From Clostridium drakei (GTDB lineage Bacteria; Bacillota; Clostridia; Clostridiales; Clostridiaceae): DNA of 64,000 nucleotides. The stretch covers positions 44,900 through 108,899 of the forward strand of contig NZ_JIBU02000031.1 of the NCBI RefSeq assembly GCF_000633595.2, written 5' to 3'. The notes under the pieces are model-generated. The model had not been told where the DNA came from. It saw only the letters and a program-made list of their open reading frames with translations, and did not search any database. Positions 26,218 through 35,029 of this stretch are shown piece after piece. Each line of letters starts with the position of its first letter. Positions within the stretch are counted from its first letter, which is position 1. A program made the translations under genes and the position numbers.

Positions 26218-26664
26218 TTATTGGACTTTGTAAAGGCACTCTATTACTTCACAAATATAATCATAAAATGTTTTTTCAGCTCTAGATACACTTCCTAAAT
26301 CATCGTCCCAAATTTCTCCTACTTCCCAATTCTCATCAATTATAAAAACTAAAGCTTTACCAGAAGGATCACACCCAAATTGTAATACTTTCTCTTCAAA
26401 ATCCAAAAATTCTAAAAGACTCTCATCATAAAAATCTTCAATTTCACATAGATCCCCAAAAATAGTACAAAACTCTTTTCCAAAACTACCTGCTCCTATT
26501 TCTGAAAGATACTCAAGATAATCTTCAGGAATTTGAGGATATTCTTTTCGTAATTCTTCTATCTGTTTTTTAGAGTACACTTCTCTTTCTTCTTGACGTG
26601 AATTCATCTCAGCATCTAATTGATCTATATATTTTAATGCTTCAAGTTCTCTTTCATATCTCAC
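26218..26664 (-). CDS. SUKH (SMI1/KNR4) family immunity-like protein
   Basis: 148 aa. The diagnostic N-terminal helix and turn (IEELRKEYPQIPEDYLEYLSEIGAGSFG, split at residues about 35-60) and the later GCDPSGKALVFIID and GEIWDDDLGSV strands are characteristic of SUKH proteins, which neutralise diverse nuclease toxins. The stretch FGDLCEIEDFYDE is the variable toxin-facing loop. Strong call on family, none on partner toxin. Confidence 0.82.
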   Translation of the reverse strand: MRYERELEALKYIDQLDAEMNSRQEEREVYSKKQIEELRKEYPQIPEDYLEYLSEIGAGSFGKEFCTIFGDLCEIEDFYDESLLEFLDFEEKVLQFGCDPSGKALVFIIDENWEVGEIWDDDLGSVSRAEKTFYDYICEVIECLYKVQ

Positions 26665-26733
26665 AATATCACCATATCTTTAAACCTTATTTCTTTAATT
26701 TATTAAGTTCTTTTCAAATATAAACCCTCTAAT

Positions 26734-27516
26734 TTAGCAACAGTCCCAATTGTACAAAACTTTACTAAAATCCAGCTTCTTTAAATCTTCCTCATTTATA
26801 AAAAAATTTGCAATACCTGCATCTCCAAACATCAAATCACATTCTTTTTCATAATCAAGCTGAAGAAGTAAAGTATCAAAACTATTTAGTTCTTCTTCAT
26901 CTCTTGGATCATCTTGAGTAAAAGTAGCATATCCTCCTATTTTACATCCATCAATATTTAACTTTTCCATATATTCATCATCTTCTTCATCTGTTAAGCT
27001 TATATCCTTGTACACATTATTAAATCTATATTCCCCCCAAGGTATAGGCATATATTCTAATGAAAAGTTCATTTTACCTTCGCTGCTAAAAGGCATGTAC
27101 CAATCCTCTTCTAGGTCGCCTAAAAATGAAAAATCTTTTATTAAGTTTTCCTCATTTTTTTCAACATCAGGTATGTATATTACCTTAAATGTATCCTGCA
27201 TGCATGGATCATCAAAATTGAGCCCATATACATCATCTGGCAATATAAAAAACTGTAATATACCTTTTTGTGGAAAAGATTTTATTTTAGGAACTTCTTC
27301 AAAATTAATTTGAGCTAATAATCTTAAACATTCTCCATTAGATGCTTTAGGATATTCCATGCCAATTTCTAAATAAGGATTTCCTCCTAATTTACTTTCC
27401 CAAGGTTTGGTTTCTTGTTCTTTCAATTTTATTTTTACATATGGTTTTATAGTTTTTTCTATTTTATCCCTATATTTTTCTAAGCTTTCTGTTAATTCTA
27501 TAATTGAATTTTTCAT
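26734..27516 (-). CDS. YwqG-family (DUF1963) protein
   Basis: 260 aa. The family signature is seen in GKGILQFFI-like QKGILQFFILPDDVYGLN (about residue 85), KLGGNPYL near the N-terminus, and LLLQLDYEK with GDAGIANFFI at the C-terminus. DUF1963 proteins are frequent in polyimmunity clusters and elsewhere, often in tandem with SUKH genes; function is not settled. Start has a weak ribosome binding site. Confidence 0.82.
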   Translation of the reverse strand: MKNSIIELTESLEKYRDKIEKTIKPYVKIKLKEQETKPWESKLGGNPYLEIGMEYPKASNGECLRLLAQINFEEVPKIKSFPQKGILQFFILPDDVYGLNFDDPCMQDTFKVIYIPDVEKNEENLIKDFSFLGDLEEDWYMPFSSEGKMNFSLEYMPIPWGEYRFNNVYKDISLTDEEDDEYMEKLNIDGCKIGGYATFTQDDPRDEEELNSFDTLLLQLDYEKECDLMFGDAGIANFFINEEDLKKLDFSKVLYNWDCC

Positions 27517-27547
27517 TATTATTTACCTATCCTTAAATAAAATTTTA

Positions 27548-28201
27548 TTAATCTTCTTCATAAAAATCACAACTGTCACTTAAAGCATATACTATACCAC
27601 TTCTATCTTTTACTGCTTCTTTAAAAAATTCTTTTAAAGAGTTTATAAATTCAATATCCCCTTCACTAATTTCATCAAAAGAAATCCCCTGCAAATTAAG
27701 TTCTTTTTCTATACTTCTACATACGCTTAATACATCTAAATTCTCTAAATCAGAAATTACTCTTTCTATGTTTTCTACTGACATATATCTTAAGGCAAGA
27801 TTATCATGATTTGCAAAACTACTTGCTATCATTTCAATTTCTTCTTTATCTTCCGGCGCTATACCCCACATTTGAACTACTCTTTCTGCAATTTGTTCTT
27901 CTGCCTGATTCTCTATTCCAATCTCAGTCTCCCAGGCACTATATGTATAATTAAAATCACTTACTCCAAATAATAACGCATGAACAGCTCTTTCTTTTTT
28001 ATATTCCTTGTCATCCTGATAATTCTTAATATAATAGTCCTCGCGAAAAATTTCACTTATAGTGTAGTCGCTGATCTCATATTTAATTAATTCTTCACAA
28101 TTAATATCACCATTTATGATATTAACTAACTTATTTTGTCCCTCCATAGAATTCATGTATTCTTTTTTAAGTTTAATAACTTTTACGCTTTCTATTTCCA
28201 T
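27548..28201 (-). CDS. uncharacterised acidic protein
   Basis: 217 aa, strongly acidic, mostly helical by inspection, no signal peptide. Distinctive stretches are AVHALLFGVSDFNYTYSAWE and ERVVQMWGIAPEDKEEIEM. I do not recognise the family. It starts with a proper GGAG site and lies 31 bp ahead of the YwqG-family gene and 43 bp after the ATPase gene, so it is probably co-transcribed with both. Confidence 0.6.
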   Translation of the reverse strand: MEIESVKVIKLKKEYMNSMEGQNKLVNIINGDINCEELIKYEISDYTISEIFREDYYIKNYQDDKEYKKERAVHALLFGVSDFNYTYSAWETEIGIENQAEEQIAERVVQMWGIAPEDKEEIEMIASSFANHDNLALRYMSVENIERVISDLENLDVLSVCRSIEKELNLQGISFDEISEGDIEFINSLKEFFKEAVKDRSGIVYALSDSCDFYEED

Positions 28202-28244
28202 TTTTATCTCCTCTACTTAATAATTATGTATTATCCCTACTGAA

Positions 28245-28997
28245 TTATGGATTCATAATTATATCCAGCATTTTTTCAGTGTTATTTACAAATTGCTTCA
28301 TAACTTGAAAATGCTCAGTATCTTTATATCCTACTTTTCTAAATTCACCTTTTAATTCATATATTAGTGAATCAGGATAAGACATTACTATAGGAGAATG
28401 AGTTGCAATTATAAATTGGGAACCTTGCTGAACTAATTCATGTATTCTCGCAAGCATAGTCATCTGTCTTGATGGTGATAAAGCGGCTTCAGGCTCGTCT
28501 AAAATATATAAACCATTTCCTCTAAATTTATTTATCAGTAATGATAAAAAAGCTTCTCCATGTGATTGTTCATGAAGTGAAACTCCTCCATAGGAATCTA
28601 TGATTTTAGGACCTCCACCTTCTCTATCCAATTCTTCTATATTAGTTGCAACATTATAAAAACTTTCTGCCCTAAGAAAAAATCCATCTTCTGGACGTTT
28701 AACCCCTTTTACCAGCTTTAAATACTTATATAATTCTGAATGAGTATTCATTGTGGAAAAGGTAAAATTTTTTGTCCCTCCCTCAGGATTAAAACCACAA
28801 GCTGTAGCTATTGCTTCAAGTATAGTTGATTTACCAGTTCCATTTTCACCTACAATAAATGTCACTTTTGGGTGAAAATCTAAAGTATTTAAATTTTTCA
28901 CTGCCTCCAAAGAAAATGGGTATATATCAAATGAATCTATATCTTCCCTACATAACCTAACTGTTCTTAAATATTGATTTAATTTAAACTTTTCCAT
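28245..28997 (-). CDS. stand-alone AAA family ATPase (SMC/ABC-like, COG3910 type)
   Basis: 250 aa. Walker A is VGENGTGKST (about residue 50), the ABC-type signature region is GVSLHEQSHGEAFLSL, Walker B is LYILDEPEAALSP, followed by the His switch (FIIATHSPIVM). This is the small single-domain ATPase class related to RecF/SMC heads but without a coiled coil. Relatives occur alone in many Firmicutes and also as subunits of nuclease systems. No obvious effector is encoded beside it except the immunity-like genes. Confidence 0.82.
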   Translation of the reverse strand: MEKFKLNQYLRTVRLCREDIDSFDIYPFSLEAVKNLNTLDFHPKVTFIVGENGTGKSTILEAIATACGFNPEGGTKNFTFSTMNTHSELYKYLKLVKGVKRPEDGFFLRAESFYNVATNIEELDREGGGPKIIDSYGGVSLHEQSHGEAFLSLLINKFRGNGLYILDEPEAALSPSRQMTMLARIHELVQQGSQFIIATHSPIVMSYPDSLIYELKGEFRKVGYKDTEHFQVMKQFVNNTEKMLDIIMNP

Positions 28998-29094
28998 TCG
29001 TAAATCTTTCCTCCAATCTATTTAGAGAAATTGACATTAAGTTTAACATCCACTTTATTTAACAATTATGTGTAACTTCTAATTTGATTATTCG

Positions 29095-29664
29095 CTAAAT
29101 AAAATCTTCTATGTGTTCTTTATATTCTTTTACTATCTTTCCACTATTAATTTTGCTGAAAATTTCTATTGAATCTTCTTCATCTAAATACTCAGGCACC
29201 ATAAAATTAATAAAGATATCTTCATTACACTTATTTTGAAAAAATCCCTCATTCTTTATTTCTATTAAAGCTTGTACACATATATCAAAAATTTTTTCTC
29301 TATATTCCTCAAAAAATTCTGTGTATATGCATGTTTCCGAATCACTTATTTCATCTTCATTATTTTCTTGAAATTCTACTAACATATTTCTAAGCTTCTG
29401 AAATTCATCATCTGCAGCATCCCATATTTCCCATTCTTGCTCACAAAATTTATAATAATACCTATCTTCTTCATCTTCTATTTGTTCCTCTAATGACTCC
29501 TTTGTATTTGCCACAACTCCTATAGATCTAACAGCTGAATCACAAGTTAGTGAAAATGCATATACTGTAGAATCTTTGTATTCTTCCATAATTTCTAAAA
29601 AAGCTTTCTTTACAGCAAGAATAACCTCTTCTTTAAATTTTTGAAAATTAAATTCTGATTGCAT
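29095..29664 (-). CDS. DUF4303 protein
   Basis: 189 aa. The ATG at 29664 is chosen because GGAGG lies nine bases upstream; an in-frame GTG at 29688 would place that site inside the gene. The opening FQKFKEEVILAVKKAF and YAFSLTCDSAVRSIGVVAN, then WEIWDAADDEFQ, fit DUF4303, an immunity-type family of polymorphic toxin loci. Directly follows the 136-aa hypothetical gene. Confidence 0.75.
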   Translation of the reverse strand: MQSEFNFQKFKEEVILAVKKAFLEIMEEYKDSTVYAFSLTCDSAVRSIGVVANTKESLEEQIEDEEDRYYYKFCEQEWEIWDAADDEFQKLRNMLVEFQENNEDEISDSETCIYTEFFEEYREKIFDICVQALIEIKNEGFFQNKCNEDIFINFMVPEYLDEEDSIEIFSKINSGKIVKEYKEHIEDFI

Positions 29665-29690
29665 TAAATTTATCCTCCTCTTTAACACGT

Positions 29691-30101
29691 TTATAATTTA
29701 TAAAACCACTCTCTATTTACAATTAATATTTCTTCAATATACTTATAGATTTTTGTTTCATTCTTAGTAATCCAATGGTCAATTTCAGACATTACTTGTT
29801 CATTATTATAATTGTTTATACCTGCACTATATTTGCTTAGAATTTCACCTTCATTTTTGGCTTTTAAATTCTTAATTAATATTTGTTTAGAATCAATATT
29901 CAATACCTCATAATATGTCCAAACTCCTGATCTATCAGACATTGCTTTCCAATTCATAATTTCACTTAATTCAATAATCCACTGCAGTGAAGGATCTTTG
30001 CATTTCTCAAATTCTGCATAAGCAATGCAAAACAGTTCAACCTTTGAAGCATATTCATCTATTGAGTTAAAAAATTTATCTATATATGATTTTGCATACA
30101 T
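29691..30101 (-). CDS. uncharacterised small protein of the polyimmunity locus
   Basis: 136 aa, mostly helical, with an aromatic-rich middle (WIIELSEIMNWKAM, SGVWTYYEVL). No family recognised. It is translationally close to the DUF4303 gene (26 bp). The stop codon is followed by that gene's ribosome binding site, so the two form an operon. Confidence 0.6.
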   Translation of the reverse strand: MYAKSYIDKFFNSIDEYASKVELFCIAYAEFEKCKDPSLQWIIELSEIMNWKAMSDRSGVWTYYEVLNIDSKQILIKNLKAKNEGEILSKYSAGINNYNNEQVMSEIDHWITKNETKIYKYIEEILIVNREWFYKL

Positions 30102-30157
30102 CTTATTACCATCCTTTATCTACATACAATTAAAACTGCATCTTCAAAGTCACAGTA

Positions 30158-30280
30158 TCACAGCTGCCTTTCCATATTCACTGTTATCTGCAAAAATTCT
30201 ATAAAATTATCTGCAGCTGCATCTACTTCTTCAAATTCTGGTTCACATCCATAAACTATTGTTCCATTTTTTCTCCTTAA
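30158..30280 (-). pseudogene. C-terminal fragment of a SUKH-family gene
   Basis: The 220-bp gap between two genes carries an in-frame remnant, about 37 codons ending GTIVYGCEPEFEEVDAAADNF then IEFLQITVNMERQL and a stop. This matches the typical closing helix region of SUKH proteins (a strand, then a helix with NFIEFL). Nothing upstream restores a start or the N-terminal domain; an ATG overlapping its first codon leads to a stop after three codons. Confidence 0.55.
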
Positions 30281-30321
30281 TTTTTATCTTTTGATTAGGT
30301 CATATGATAGTGAGAGAAATA

Positions 30322-30900
30322 TTATATATAATAACTATCTCGATTATCAAAAATTGTTTCTCCTAATTCCTCTAACTCTTCCCTAGTTTCACAACTATAG
30401 TATTCTTCATGATCAAGCCATACAAGCTTATAGCTGTTATGTGCATCAAAACAAAGAGGACCCCATCCATTAAAATCTCCTATTGGTATATATCCAAATT
30501 CTATTATCTCTTCACATTCTTTATAAACATTTTCTATAACCTGCAGCGGCTTATTTGATGGTTGACGAAAAATATCAACATAAACTTCCTTGCCATCCTC
30601 ACAATGAAAATCATTCAAAACTCCATCTAATTCTTTAAACATATGAAAATATGTAGAAATAAATGCTTTATATATCGATGGTAATTTTATATTGATTTTT
30701 TTCTCTAATTTAAAAATATCTTCTTCTGACACGTTTGATTCTAGCAGCACCCATTTGTTTGCATCATTGCTATCCTTCATATTTTCTGGAACAATACATT
30801 CTCCATCATCAAACATTTCTTCTATTTCAAATTTTTCGGGATGATTTTTACTTAAGATTTCAAAGTACTTTTTTATAACTTCGTTTTCTTCTTTAATCAT
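30322..30900 (-). CDS. SUKH (SMI1/KNR4) family immunity-like protein
   Basis: 192 aa from the ATG at 30900, with GAGG six bases upstream; an ATG four codons earlier would contain that site. The SUKH core is seen in SEEDIFKLEKKINIKLPSIY (about residues 75-95), FGYIPIGDFNGWGPLCFD and the closing YKLVWLDHEEYYSCETREEL. The N-terminal 70 residues are an extra acidic extension. Its 5' leader contains the structured 158-bp element at 30921-31078. Confidence 0.8.
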   Translation of the reverse strand: MIKEENEVIKKYFEILSKNHPEKFEIEEMFDDGECIVPENMKDSNDANKWVLLESNVSEEDIFKLEKKINIKLPSIYKAFISTYFHMFKELDGVLNDFHCEDGKEVYVDIFRQPSNKPLQVIENVYKECEEIIEFGYIPIGDFNGWGPLCFDAHNSYKLVWLDHEEYYSCETREELEELGETIFDNRDSYYI

Positions 30901-30920
30901 TTTCCACCTCATAAAATTAC

Positions 30921-31078
30921 TTTTTCTTCATCAAGTGATTCTTAGACTCAGATAGAGTTTACTTATGAGAAATACCTCTCCACATCTGAATCTTAGAAGA
31001 ACTTATCCAGGGGCGTGTCAGCCGTTATCTCCCACCTTAAGAGGATGGGAATGTTACGGATGGTAGACATCGGATCAA
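30921..31078 (+). mobile_element. two-hairpin non-coding element, possibly an IS200/IS605-derived MITE
   Basis: A GC-richer non-coding block. Hairpin 1: TCTTAGACTCAGAT (30940-30953) with ATCTGAATCTTAGA (30984-30997). Hairpin 2: CCGTTATCTCCCA (31022-31034) with TGGGAATGTTACGG (31046-31059). The block is bounded by TTAC (30917-30920) on the left and TCAA (31075-31078) on the right, and each hairpin lies about 19 bases from its end. Subterminal hairpins with TTAC/TCAA boundaries are the IS608-type layout. No transposase frame is present. A structured RNA leader of the downstream SUKH gene is the alternative. Confidence 0.35.
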
Positions 31079-31103
31079 CTTTTTGTTATCAATGTTAAAA
31101 AAT

Positions 31104-31823
31104 CTAAAGATATTTTTCGCATACATTATCGCGTTTAATATTTATAACTTCATTTATACCTTTTTCATCAAATTTATCTAATATATCTTTATATCCATTG
31201 TCTAACTTATATTGCATTTCATCCTTATATAAAGGGATTATACAATAAAAATTAATTGAAATATCTCCATTTATTTGTAATTTTGCTGCTGATTGAGGTG
31301 TTAAAATAGGAGGAAGAAGCATAATACCATGAAAATTTGTATTAGCTATTGGAATAGGTGGATCATAATTTGGCATAGTATGGGCAAAACCAAGCCAAGT
31401 CTTATAATCATGCGGAAATCTTGCAAGCATTTTTAACCACGCAATAGGCCAATAATTATCCATATCTTTAAAAGCTTCTTCTGAAACAGGCCACTGAGCT
31501 GGCAAACATACAATCAATTCAGCATATTTTTCATCTTCTGAACCTTCCATAGGATTCATAGGAATAAAACTCATTCCAGAAGTAACAAAGGTATGAAAAT
31601 TTCTATCTTCATTTGGTTTGATATAATAAACATCTAAATGTATAAGATCAGACATTAATTCATGATAAACTGAAGTAGGTTCACCAAAGTATTTATGAAT
31701 ATGTTCTTCGATTTTTTCCATTTGATTTTCTACACCAAAGGATGGCGGTCTCCATCCTGTTTCAGCATAATCATACTTAAAAATTGGCTTACCAGATTTA
31801 CTGAAATCTATTTTTTTATTCAT
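31104..31823 (-). CDS. suppressor-of-fused (SUFU) domain protein
   Basis: 239 aa from the ATG at 31823, which has AGGAG seven bases upstream (a GTG at 31838 would include it). The SUFU pattern is clear: IHLDVYYIKPNEDRNFHTFVTSGMS (spread over residues about 65-90), ELIVCLPAQWP, and the later FHGIMLLPPI. Bacterial SUFU proteins act as immunity proteins in polymorphic toxin systems. The structured 158-bp element lies just beyond its stop. Confidence 0.82.
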   Translation of the reverse strand: MNKKIDFSKSGKPIFKYDYAETGWRPPSFGVENQMEKIEEHIHKYFGEPTSVYHELMSDLIHLDVYYIKPNEDRNFHTFVTSGMSFIPMNPMEGSEDEKYAELIVCLPAQWPVSEEAFKDMDNYWPIAWLKMLARFPHDYKTWLGFAHTMPNYDPPIPIANTNFHGIMLLPPILTPQSAAKLQINGDISINFYCIIPLYKDEMQYKLDNGYKDILDKFDEKGINEVINIKRDNVCEKYL

Positions 31824-31958
31824 CACCATTCTCCTCACTTACAAAAATCAAGCCATTAATTCATTGAACTAAAGCTTTATATGATCTAGTGTTCCTTTAT
31901 ACTAAAATTACTTTTTTCTTATGAGGTTTAGCATATAAATCTATATGTATTCCTCACC

Positions 31959-32798
31959 TTATCCAGCTAGTCCATTAACTGATATTTTATAGCCGTCTGT
32001 TATTGTAACTTCCATTGAATGACCTGCAAAATAATCTGGTTTTGTATCTATAAATGCTTCTATCATTATTCTAGAATCCATTATTTCCTTATCTTCATCT
32101 ATCCTTATTGACATACTATTAAAATATAAGGATTGAAAAAACTCTTCTTCACTAATTGGCAATCTAAAAATGTCCTCACCATCTACATACACTTTTTCTC
32201 CATCAATTATCTCCTCATCTGAACTTTCAGCCCACTCTTCTGCAAGTCCAATCATATCATCCTTAACAAGAGCATCAAAAACTGATTTTTTACTATTTTC
32301 AAGCCATGTCAAATACTTTTTAAATTCATCAATGTAGTTTTTTATATTATCATCATCAAAAGTATCCTCATCTTGAAGGCTTATTTCCAAGGACACTGAC
32401 ATATAGTTATCCCAAATTACAGTATTAACATCACATTCAGCTGAACCTATATTATTATTTATTTTAAAATCTTCCACTTTAATATCTAGATTTTCAATAC
32501 TTAAATTCTTGCTTAACTCGGATTTGCAACCATTGCCTTTAAACAAAGATATGTACTTATTTCTAAAAAAATAAGCTCTTGAATCACTTGGATCTAACTT
32601 TATAGATTTATCTAAGTCCATTAAAGCTTTTTCATATTCCTTCATTTTTACATAACAGTAACCTCTAAAGTAATAACCTTCAGCATAACTGTTATCTATA
32701 TTTAAAACATTATTAAAATATGGTTCTGCTTTTTCATACTCTCCATTATTTAAAAATTCTAATCCTTTTTCTACTACACTCTCTATGTTTTTGTCCAT
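31959..32798 (-). CDS. TPR protein with DUF2262-like C-terminal domain
   Basis: 279 aa. Two tetratricopeptide repeats at about residues 1-85 (GLEFLNNGEYEKAEPYFNNV, YYFRGYCYVKMKEYEKALMD) lead into a linker and a C-terminal domain ending DYFAGHSMEVTITDGY and VNGLAG, which parallels FAGHCIIVSGNI and EIAG of the DUF2262 protein at 22799. It is probably a second, diverged copy with a new N-terminal fusion. Confidence 0.7.
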   Translation of the reverse strand: MDKNIESVVEKGLEFLNNGEYEKAEPYFNNVLNIDNSYAEGYYFRGYCYVKMKEYEKALMDLDKSIKLDPSDSRAYFFRNKYISLFKGNGCKSELSKNLSIENLDIKVEDFKINNNIGSAECDVNTVIWDNYMSVSLEISLQDEDTFDDDNIKNYIDEFKKYLTWLENSKKSVFDALVKDDMIGLAEEWAESSDEEIIDGEKVYVDGEDIFRLPISEEEFFQSLYFNSMSIRIDEDKEIMDSRIMIEAFIDTKPDYFAGHSMEVTITDGYKISVNGLAG

Positions 32799-32840
32799 TA
32801 TTGTCCTCCTAAATTTTGATTTTCAAAATTTTCCATTGTA

Positions 32841-33257
32841 TTAATCCCACCAAACTCCAAATACTCTAAATCCATTTTTTAATTCTGATGTTTGTATCAA
32901 TCCACATTCTTTACAATCAACTTTCCATACTTCGCTTGGAAATCCATCTCCAAACCATTTATATATATCATCTTCATTTGCAGTAGTAGAAATATATATG
33001 GTATCAGAATATGGCCACTCCTCATCTATATCACAAATTAATATCCAAACCTCGAAAACATTTTCCTTTAGCTTTATGCCTTTTAGTATTTCATAAAATT
33101 CATGTACATCTAGATTTTCAGTACATGCATTAGCAGCAAATGATCCTGCTGCATTGTTACCTTCAAAAAAATCTTCTATAGAAACTAAAATATCCATACT
33201 ATATGGAGGTTTAAAACCTCCTTGTTTTTCTATTTTTTCTAAAAGGTCTTTCTTCAC
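32841..33257 (-). CDS. uncharacterised small immunity-like protein
   Basis: 138 aa. The start is taken as the GTG at 33257, which overlaps the upstream stop (GTGA) and follows AGAGAGTGG; an in-frame GTG at 33269 is the alternative. Contains SMDILVSIEDFFEGNNAAGS, WILICDIDEEWPYSDTIYI and GFPSEVWKVDCKECG. No recognised family. The overlap with the SUKH-like gene upstream implies translational coupling. Confidence 0.6.
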   Translation of the reverse strand: MKKDLLEKIEKQGGFKPPYSMDILVSIEDFFEGNNAAGSFAANACTENLDVHEFYEILKGIKLKENVFEVWILICDIDEEWPYSDTIYISTTANEDDIYKWFGDGFPSEVWKVDCKECGLIQTSELKNGFRVFGVWWD

Positions 33258-33832
33258 TCTAAACACCACTCTCTAAAGTTTCCCAATACTCCATTCCAAA
33301 ATTGCATGTTATCTTCATCATCATTAATAATTACTTTTCTATCTATCAAACTAAGTTCTTTTTCAGCCTTTTCAAATAACGCTTCAATTTCTTCTGCATT
33401 TTCCTCTTCTTTAAGCTGAAGAATTTCATTTTTCATTTTCTTAAAATAATTCATACTCTCATGAAATTTAGAAAAAGAAGAATTAACAAAGTATGTTACA
33501 ACTTCTTCTATAACTTCATGTTCAAGTTCATAAATTTCTCCTGTAACTTCCTGTATCGCTATCAAATTACCACTATCTAAGTTGTCCGCAACAACATAAT
33601 ATGATCTGAATTTCTCAAGATCTTTTAAAAATTCTGATACAAATTTTTCATCTAACCTTGTTACTGTACTATCATTTATCTTTGTCCACTCAACCACATC
33701 ACATAAAAATCCATGTTTCTTATTAAAGAAGTTAATATTAATATCATAAAATTCATCTTCTTCAATTTTTGTTTTACATAAAAGGTCCTTTGTTTCTTGT
33801 GGAAGATTTAAACTAATAATAATATTTCTCAT
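33254..33832 (-). CDS. SUKH-4-like immunity-type protein
   Basis: 192 aa. The N-terminal half follows the SUKH-4 outline: SLNLPQETKDLLCKTKI, then strands ending NLIAIQEVTGEIYELEHE and the helix VVTYFVNSSFSKFHESMNYF. The C-terminal 55 residues are a helical Glu-rich extension (NAEEIEALFEKAEKELSLID). Subfamily assignment is by pattern only. It overlaps the next gene by four bases. Confidence 0.65.
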   Translation of the reverse strand: MRNIIISLNLPQETKDLLCKTKIEEDEFYDININFFNKKHGFLCDVVEWTKINDSTVTRLDEKFVSEFLKDLEKFRSYYVVADNLDSGNLIAIQEVTGEIYELEHEVIEEVVTYFVNSSFSKFHESMNYFKKMKNEILQLKEEENAEEIEALFEKAEKELSLIDRKVIINDDEDNMQFWNGVLGNFREWCLE

Positions 33833-33891
33833 GATTTCTTTCCTTTCTTAAATAAATTCTATTGTATACTTTTTAATCATGTATTTTCCCC

Positions 33892-34416
33892 TTATAAATT
33901 TCTAATTTCTCTTGTTTCAAAAGCCTTCTCAGCAATTTCTCTTGCACTTGGCTCATGTCCATATTCCTCCACATCATACCAATATATTAAATCTGAAATA
34001 TTGTTATGATGAATGCTTTTTTCTAATAATTCTATGTAATAGCATATATAGTTCTCTACTTCTTCTACTTCTTCAATTCCATCTGGTGATTTAAGTTCAA
34101 TAATCATTTCTATTATTTGGGAAGCTTCTTCAAGTGTTATATCACTAACTACTGGTGGATTAGGTAAAGATATCTCCTTTGCAAATTCATCAAGAGACAT
34201 GGCCCCCATATAATTTTGAAAATCCACAGGCTCATATGCTTTTTGAACCTTTGAATTAAGTATATCTATCTTATCATTTAAAATTGTCTTTTCATTTTTC
34301 TCATAATATTCTTCATAGTATTGTTCAGATAAGTTGGAAATTTCTTGAATAAGCTGTATTAATTCTTCTACTAGCTTTTCATCAATTTTAGGCGGTTGTA
34401 ATTCTTTTCTTAACAT
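33892..34416 (-). CDS. uncharacterised acidic helical protein
   Basis: 174 aa, highly acidic, largely helical, with a conserved-looking end YWYDVEEYGHEPSAREIAEKAF. No recognised family. Starts with a good ribosome binding site and lies 59 bp before the SUKH-4-like gene. Confidence 0.6.
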   Translation of the reverse strand: MLRKELQPPKIDEKLVEELIQLIQEISNLSEQYYEEYYEKNEKTILNDKIDILNSKVQKAYEPVDFQNYMGAMSLDEFAKEISLPNPPVVSDITLEEASQIIEMIIELKSPDGIEEVEEVENYICYYIELLEKSIHHNNISDLIYWYDVEEYGHEPSAREIAEKAFETREIRNL

Positions 34417-34449
34417 AAATTATCTTTTCTCCTCTACTTGTTATAAAAC

Positions 34450-34908
34450 TTAATGATTTTTCTGATAAACAGTAATTTTATATTCTTCATTAACCTCAAA
34501 TAACTCCACAATTACTTGTCTACCCGGAAACTGTTTATTAAGCTTAGTTTCCCATATATCCTTTAAAGTCCTTCCCATGTACTCCATCTGCCTTTTTGTA
34601 CTTTCGCCTCCAAACCAATCTTCTAAATGTCTGTGATTTACAGTGGCTTCTAAGGCCTCTAAACTTCCATTACAATTTTTATGCCATCTTTCAAATATTT
34701 CATCATTCATATAATCAATAAATATACAATTTCTAAATAAAATAAATTTTGGCCAAAATATTGAGGTATATGCTAAAGCATATTCAATTCTCCCTTCTAT
34801 CTCTATCCAATATTCATGATCAATTCCTTTTCCATTATTCCATTCCTTAAGTTCTGGAATTAGGCTAAACCATTCTTCAGTATCATTGTATTTCTTCTTT
34901 TTACTCAT
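34450..34908 (-). CDS. uncharacterised protein, aromatic-rich
   Basis: 152 aa. Rich in Trp and Tyr: EEWFSLIPELKEWNNGKGID, YTSIFWPKFILFRNCIFI, HRHLEDWFGGES. The C-terminus carries VIVELFEVNEEYKITVYQKNH. I do not recognise the family; the context suggests an immunity-type role. The start follows a weak site. Confidence 0.6.
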   Translation of the reverse strand: MSKKKKYNDTEEWFSLIPELKEWNNGKGIDHEYWIEIEGRIEYALAYTSIFWPKFILFRNCIFIDYMNDEIFERWHKNCNGSLEALEATVNHRHLEDWFGGESTKRQMEYMGRTLKDIWETKLNKQFPGRQVIVELFEVNEEYKITVYQKNH

Positions 34909-35029
34909 ATTTTTTTCTACACTTTCTCATCCAGCATGGCAACCACCTTAATTTAGTTACTCCTAATTTTAAATGCTTACTGTCAACCATAAGCTTTTAA
35001 CCTCTACTACACACCATTCTATATCAAAA

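Noticed and set aside
31021..31080. Known riboswitch
   Set aside because: The folded segment matches no riboswitch core I can recognise, and the downstream gene is immunity-type, not metabolic.
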